Assembly: GCA_017538775.1 (NCBI GenBank)
Contig: JAFYIF010000159.1
Span: 1 to 7,516 of the forward strand
From: Oscillospiraceae bacterium
GTDB taxonomy: Bacteria; Bacillota; Clostridia; Oscillospirales; Oscillospiraceae
DNA length: 7,516 nucleotides
Direction of reading: 5' to 3'
In this document: in pieces, positions 5,232 to 7,516 of the stretch
Layout: each line of letters starts with the position of its first letter
Position numbering within the stretch: the first letter of the stretch is position 1
Translations under genes and position numbers: made by a program
The notes under the pieces: generated by a model
Told to the model about the DNA's origin: nothing
What the model saw: only the letters and a program-made list of their open reading frames with translations
Database searches by the model: none

Positions 5232-6435
5232 GTCTGCCAAGTACCTCCGTAAAATAGTTCTTGCATTTCTCTTCAAAGCTGGCCCGATCCCCGTCGTTGA
5301 CCAGCACATGGTCGCAGTGTTCCCGGAACCATTCGTCGCTGTGCTGGGCCGCGATGCGCGCCCGGGCGGCCTCGGCGGGGATGCCGTCCCGGGCCATCAG
5401 CCGCCGGACCCGGTCCTCCGCCGGTGCGGTGACCGCCACCTTGGGCCAGGTGCGGCGGCCGGATTCGATGTTCAGCAGCTCAATGGCGTCAATGGCCGCC
5501 AGGGTCCCGCCGGACATGGCGTGGGCGCGCAGCCGGGCCTCGATCTCGTCCTGGACGTATTTGTGGGTGATGGCGTTCAGGTCCGCCAGGGCCGCCGGGT
5601 CGGAGAAGACCCGAGCTGCCAGGGCCCGGCGGTCCAGCGCCCCGTCCCGATAGACCGGGCCGAAGCGCGCCGTCAGCTCCTCCCGCAGCGCCGCGCTTTC
5701 CACGGTCAGCTCGTGGTAGATCTGGTCCGCGTCCAAGATCAGCGCGCCCAAGTCCTCCAGACAGCGCAGGGCCGTGGTCTTGCCGCTGCCGCTGCCGCCG
5801 GTGAGGCCCACCACGGTCAGGGCGTCCCGCAGGGCTTCCGCGATGTCCTCCCGGGACAGCGCCCCCTGCCGCAGGACGCGGTAGGGCGCGGCGGACAGGT
5901 CCAGCACCGTGCTCTCCCGGCCCAGTTCACATGGGCCGCCGTCCAGCACCGCGTCGATCTCCCCGTCAACAGCCTCCAGCACCGCCTGGGCCGTCTTCGG
6001 GCTGGGCTGGCCGCTCCGGTTGGCGGAGGGGGCGGCCAGGGGGCGGTCCAGCGCTTGCAGCACTTCCAGCGTCAGCGGGTGGTCCGGGCAGCGGAGGCCC
6101 AGGGTCGCTCCGCCGCCGCGCACCGCCGGGGCCTCCAGCCCCCGGCTGGGCAGCACCAGGGTCAGCGGCCCGGGCCAGAAGCGCCGCGCCAGCGCCCGCG
6201 CCCCCTCCGGCACCCGGAGACACAGCGCATCCAGGGCCTCCGGGCCGCGCACCAGCAGGCTCAGGGGCTTGCCCTCGGGCCGTCCCTTGATTTGATAGAG
6301 CCGCTCCACCGCCGCCTCGTTCCCGGCGTCGGCGGCCAGGCCGTAGACCGTCTCCGTGGGCAGCGCCGCCAGGCCACCCCGACGGAGACAGTCCGCCACG
6401 GCAGCGGTGTCGGTTTTCGTATAATAGGTGTTCAT
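5224..6435 (-). CDS. YrdC/TsaC-type threonylcarbamoyl-AMP synthase fused to CoaE-type dephospho-CoA kinase
   Basis: One uninterrupted frame of 403 residues holds two enzymes. Residues ~8-203 are a YrdC domain: PTETVYGLAADA (26-37), KGRPEGKPLSLLV (50-62), LAAPSANRSGQPSPKT (133-148) and GRESTVLDL (172-180). This family makes threonylcarbamoyl-AMP from threonine, bicarbonate and ATP for t6A formation in tRNAs reading ANN codons; the extra Sua5 domain is absent. Residues ~206-403 are a CoaE kinase, which phosphorylates dephospho-CoA in the last step of CoA synthesis: P-loop GGSGSGKT (213-220), DADQIYHEL (235-243) and the late ARIAAQ...VLVN block (359-380). The usual CoaE PLLFE segment is replaced by AIDAIELLNIESG (314-326). 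GGGAGGG lies 10 bases before ATG 6435. Thirty-one bases separate it from prfA. There is no stop at the junction (REDIAEALRDALTVVGLTGG). An internal GTG (residue 208) might also start a separate kinase, but it has only a weak Shine-Dalgarno. Domain calls are firm; a functional fusion is inferred. Confidence 0.9.
   Translation of the reverse strand: MNTYYTKTDTAAVADCLRRGGLAALPTETVYGLAADAGNEAAVERLYQIKGRPEGKPLSLLVRGPEALDALCLRVPEGARALARRFWPGPLTLVLPSRGLEAPAVRGGGATLGLRCPDHPLTLEVLQALDRPLAAPSANRSGQPSPKTAQAVLEAVDGEIDAVLDGGPCELGRESTVLDLSAAPYRVLRQGALSREDIAEALRDALTVVGLTGGSGSGKTTALRCLEDLGALILDADQIYHELTVESAALREELTARFGPVYRDGALDRRALAARVFSDPAALADLNAITHKYVQDEIEARLRAHAMSGGTLAAIDAIELLNIESGRRTWPKVAVTAPAEDRVRRLMARDGIPAEAARARIAAQHSDEWFREHCDHVLVNDGDRASFEEKCKNYFTEVLGRHE
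5243..5248 (-). promoter_or_regulatory. Shine-Dalgarno of the M18 aminopeptidase, inside the upstream gene
   Basis: On the - strand GGAGGT stands 11 bases before ATG 5231, within the last codons of the YrdC-CoaE frame. It decides the start at 5231 over the in-frame GTG at 5309 and supports coupled translation from one transcript. Confidence 0.8.
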
Positions 6436-6445
6436 CCCGTTTGCG

Positions 6446-6452
6446 CCCTCCC
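6446..6452 (-). promoter_or_regulatory. Shine-Dalgarno of the YrdC-CoaE gene
   Basis: On the - strand GGGAGGG lies 10 bases before ATG 6435, in the 31-base gap after the prfA stop. No promoter or terminator fits in this gap, so the gene is most likely co-transcribed with prfA. Confidence 0.7.
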
Positions 6453-6466
6453 GGTTTCTCTTTGTC

Positions 6467-7516
6467 TCAATCCAGCTCTGCCAGGCGCCGGTCCAGCTCC
6501 TGCTCCAGCAGGGCTTCGCTCAGGGCCTCCAGCGCCCCGTCCAGCACCGGCCCCAGGCGGAAGGCCCGGGCGTCCCCGTGCAATCGCTGGTCCACCACCT
6601 GGTCCCGCAGGTAGAAATAGGTGCGGATCTTCTCGCTCCGGCTGCCGGTGCCCACCTGGCCCCGCCGGGTCTCGGCGCGGGCCGCGTCCCGGTCCTGCTG
6701 CGCCCGGGCGTAGAGCCGGGCCCGCAGGATGGCCAGGGCCCGGTCCTTGTTCTGGTATTGGCTGCGCTCGTCCTGGCACTCCACCACCGTGCCCGTGGGC
6801 AGGTGGGTGACCCGGATGGCGCTCTCCGTCTTGTTGACCTTCTGGCCCCCCGCGCCGGAGGAGCGGAAGCTGTCGATCTTGATCTCCTCCGGGGGGATGG
6901 AGAACTCCGTCTCCTCCACCTCGGGCAGCACGGCCACGGTGGCGGTGCTGGTCTGGATGCGGCCGCTGCTCTCCGTCACCGGGATCCGCTTGACGCAGTG
7001 GGCCCCGGCCTCGTATTTCAGAAAGCGCCAGGCGTCCGCGCCCCGGACCTCGCAGACCAGCTCCCGGACGCCGCCCAGCTCCGTGTCGCTGAGCGACAGG
7101 AGCTTTGTCTGCCAGCCCCGCCGGGCGGCGTAGAGGCTGTACATCCGCCAGAGCGCGGCGGCGAACAAGGCGGCTTCCTCGCCCCCGGTCCCGGCCCGCA
7201 GCTCCAAAATCACGGCGCGGCCCTCGTGCTCGTCCGGGGGCAGGCGCAGACGGCGCAGTTCCTGCTCCGCCTCCGCCAGGGCCGCCTCGGTCTCGTCCAG
7301 CTCGGCCCTCGCCAGCTCCCCCAGCTCCGGGTCGCCCAGCAGGGCCTTGGCCTCGCGCTGCCGCAGCAGCAGGGTCTCCTGCTGCGCGTAGGCCCTCAGC
7401 AGGGGCTCCAGCGCTTTCCGCTCCCGGTTGAGCCGGGCGCAGAGGGCCGGGTCGGCGTAGGTCTCCGGCGCGTCCAACTGGGCCTGGAGCAGGGCGTATC
7501 GGGCCTGGAGGGCGGC
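6467..7516 (-). CDS. prfA: Peptide chain release factor 1 (5' end just outside window)
   Basis: 349 residues are visible from the right edge to TGA (6469-6467). The visible start, AALQARYALLQAQLDAPETY, aligns by eye with the usual RF1 beginning, so only a few residues are missing; the in-frame TTG at 7477 is not the true start. RF1 reads UAA and UAG in the ribosomal A site and triggers peptide release. The window shows RAGTGGEEAALFA (visible residues 107-119), the PVT tripeptide of the RF1 decoding motif (179-181; RF2 would have SPF), GGQ (223-225, bases 6842-6850) in SSGAGGQKVNKTES, and VGTGSRSEKIRTY near 288-300. GGQ places the catalytic loop in the peptidyl transferase centre, and its Gln is normally methylated by PrmC, whose gene is not in the window. 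Oddities: GRIQTS replaces the usual GRIHTS, HCVKR replaces HRVQR, and the GGQ surroundings look RF2-like. It is probably the first visible gene of an operon with YrdC-CoaE and M18. Confidence 0.93.
   Translation of the reverse strand, partial: AALQARYALLQAQLDAPETYADPALCARLNRERKALEPLLRAYAQQETLLLRQREAKALLGDPELGELARAELDETEAALAEAEQELRRLRLPPDEHEGRAVILELRAGTGGEEAALFAAALWRMYSLYAARRGWQTKLLSLSDTELGGVRELVCEVRGADAWRFLKYEAGAHCVKRIPVTESSGRIQTSTATVAVLPEVEETEFSIPPEEIKIDSFRSSGAGGQKVNKTESAIRVTHLPTGTVVECQDERSQYQNKDRALAILRARLYARAQQDRDAARAETRRGQVGTGSRSEKIRTYFYLRDQVVDQRLHGDARAFRLGPVLDGALEALSEALLEQELDRRLAELD

Noticed and set aside
3909..5252. Long + strand open frame (447 codons) opposite the M18 aminopeptidase gene
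   Set aside because: Antisense shadow of a gene with all metal-ligand motifs; rich in His/Val/Gly/Gln and without a recognised domain.
5232..5309. GTG start at 5309 for the M18 aminopeptidase
   Set aside because: It would place 26 extra residues inside the coding part of the upstream gene, and the ATG at 5231 has a proper Shine-Dalgarno.
5218..6810. Long + strand open frame (530 codons) across the YrdC-CoaE and prfA region
   Set aside because: It is antisense to two genes with clear family motifs; its product is low-complexity Gly/Pro/Arg/Ala-rich, as expected from a shadow frame in GC-rich DNA.

Overview
The window reads as a piece of a GC-rich Firmicutes chromosome, most likely a gut Clostridia member of the Oscillospiraceae type. 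This is inferred from three things: a triple S-layer-homology (SLH) anchor, strong AGGAGG-type ribosome binding sites, and very GC-rich genes whose products resemble Firmicutes families. No taxonomic marker was tested.

Left part (1-2256, + strand). The window opens inside a surface protein gene, of which a short repeat-rich linker and three C-terminal SLH domains remain. A 137-base gap follows. It holds a candidate promoter and a nested set of inverted repeats that could fold in two mutually exclusive ways, the second ending in a T run. Next comes a complete gene for a cytoplasmic C69 (PepD-type) dipeptidase with its own terminator-like hairpin.

Middle part (2257-3780, + strand). A single gene with its own promoter and strong terminator encodes an AlbA_2/Schlafen-like, GHKL-ATPase-like, winged-helix protein. 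It is clearly less GC-rich than everything around it and looks like a horizontally acquired single-gene cassette. A perfect 13-base inverted repeat lies inside it, and a related imperfect one flanks its promoter.

Right part (3831-7516, - strand). Three tightly packed housekeeping genes are transcribed towards the middle: prfA (release factor 1, 5' end just outside the window), a single reading frame joining a YrdC/TsaC-type threonylcarbamoyl-AMP synthase to a CoaE-type dephospho-CoA kinase, and an M18 zinc aminopeptidase whose start overlaps the end of the fusion gene. prfA and tsaC-like genes both serve translation (termination and the t6A tRNA modification). The two peptidases in the window (C69 and M18) both act late in peptide breakdown but lie in separate, convergent units.

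No tRNA, rRNA, CRISPR array, transposase or phage gene was seen. I found no convincing multi-gene novel system. The best leads are the YrdC-CoaE fusion, the foreign-looking AlbA_2 gene with its repeats, the leader hairpins before the dipeptidase, and unusual residues in the decoding region of release factor 1.
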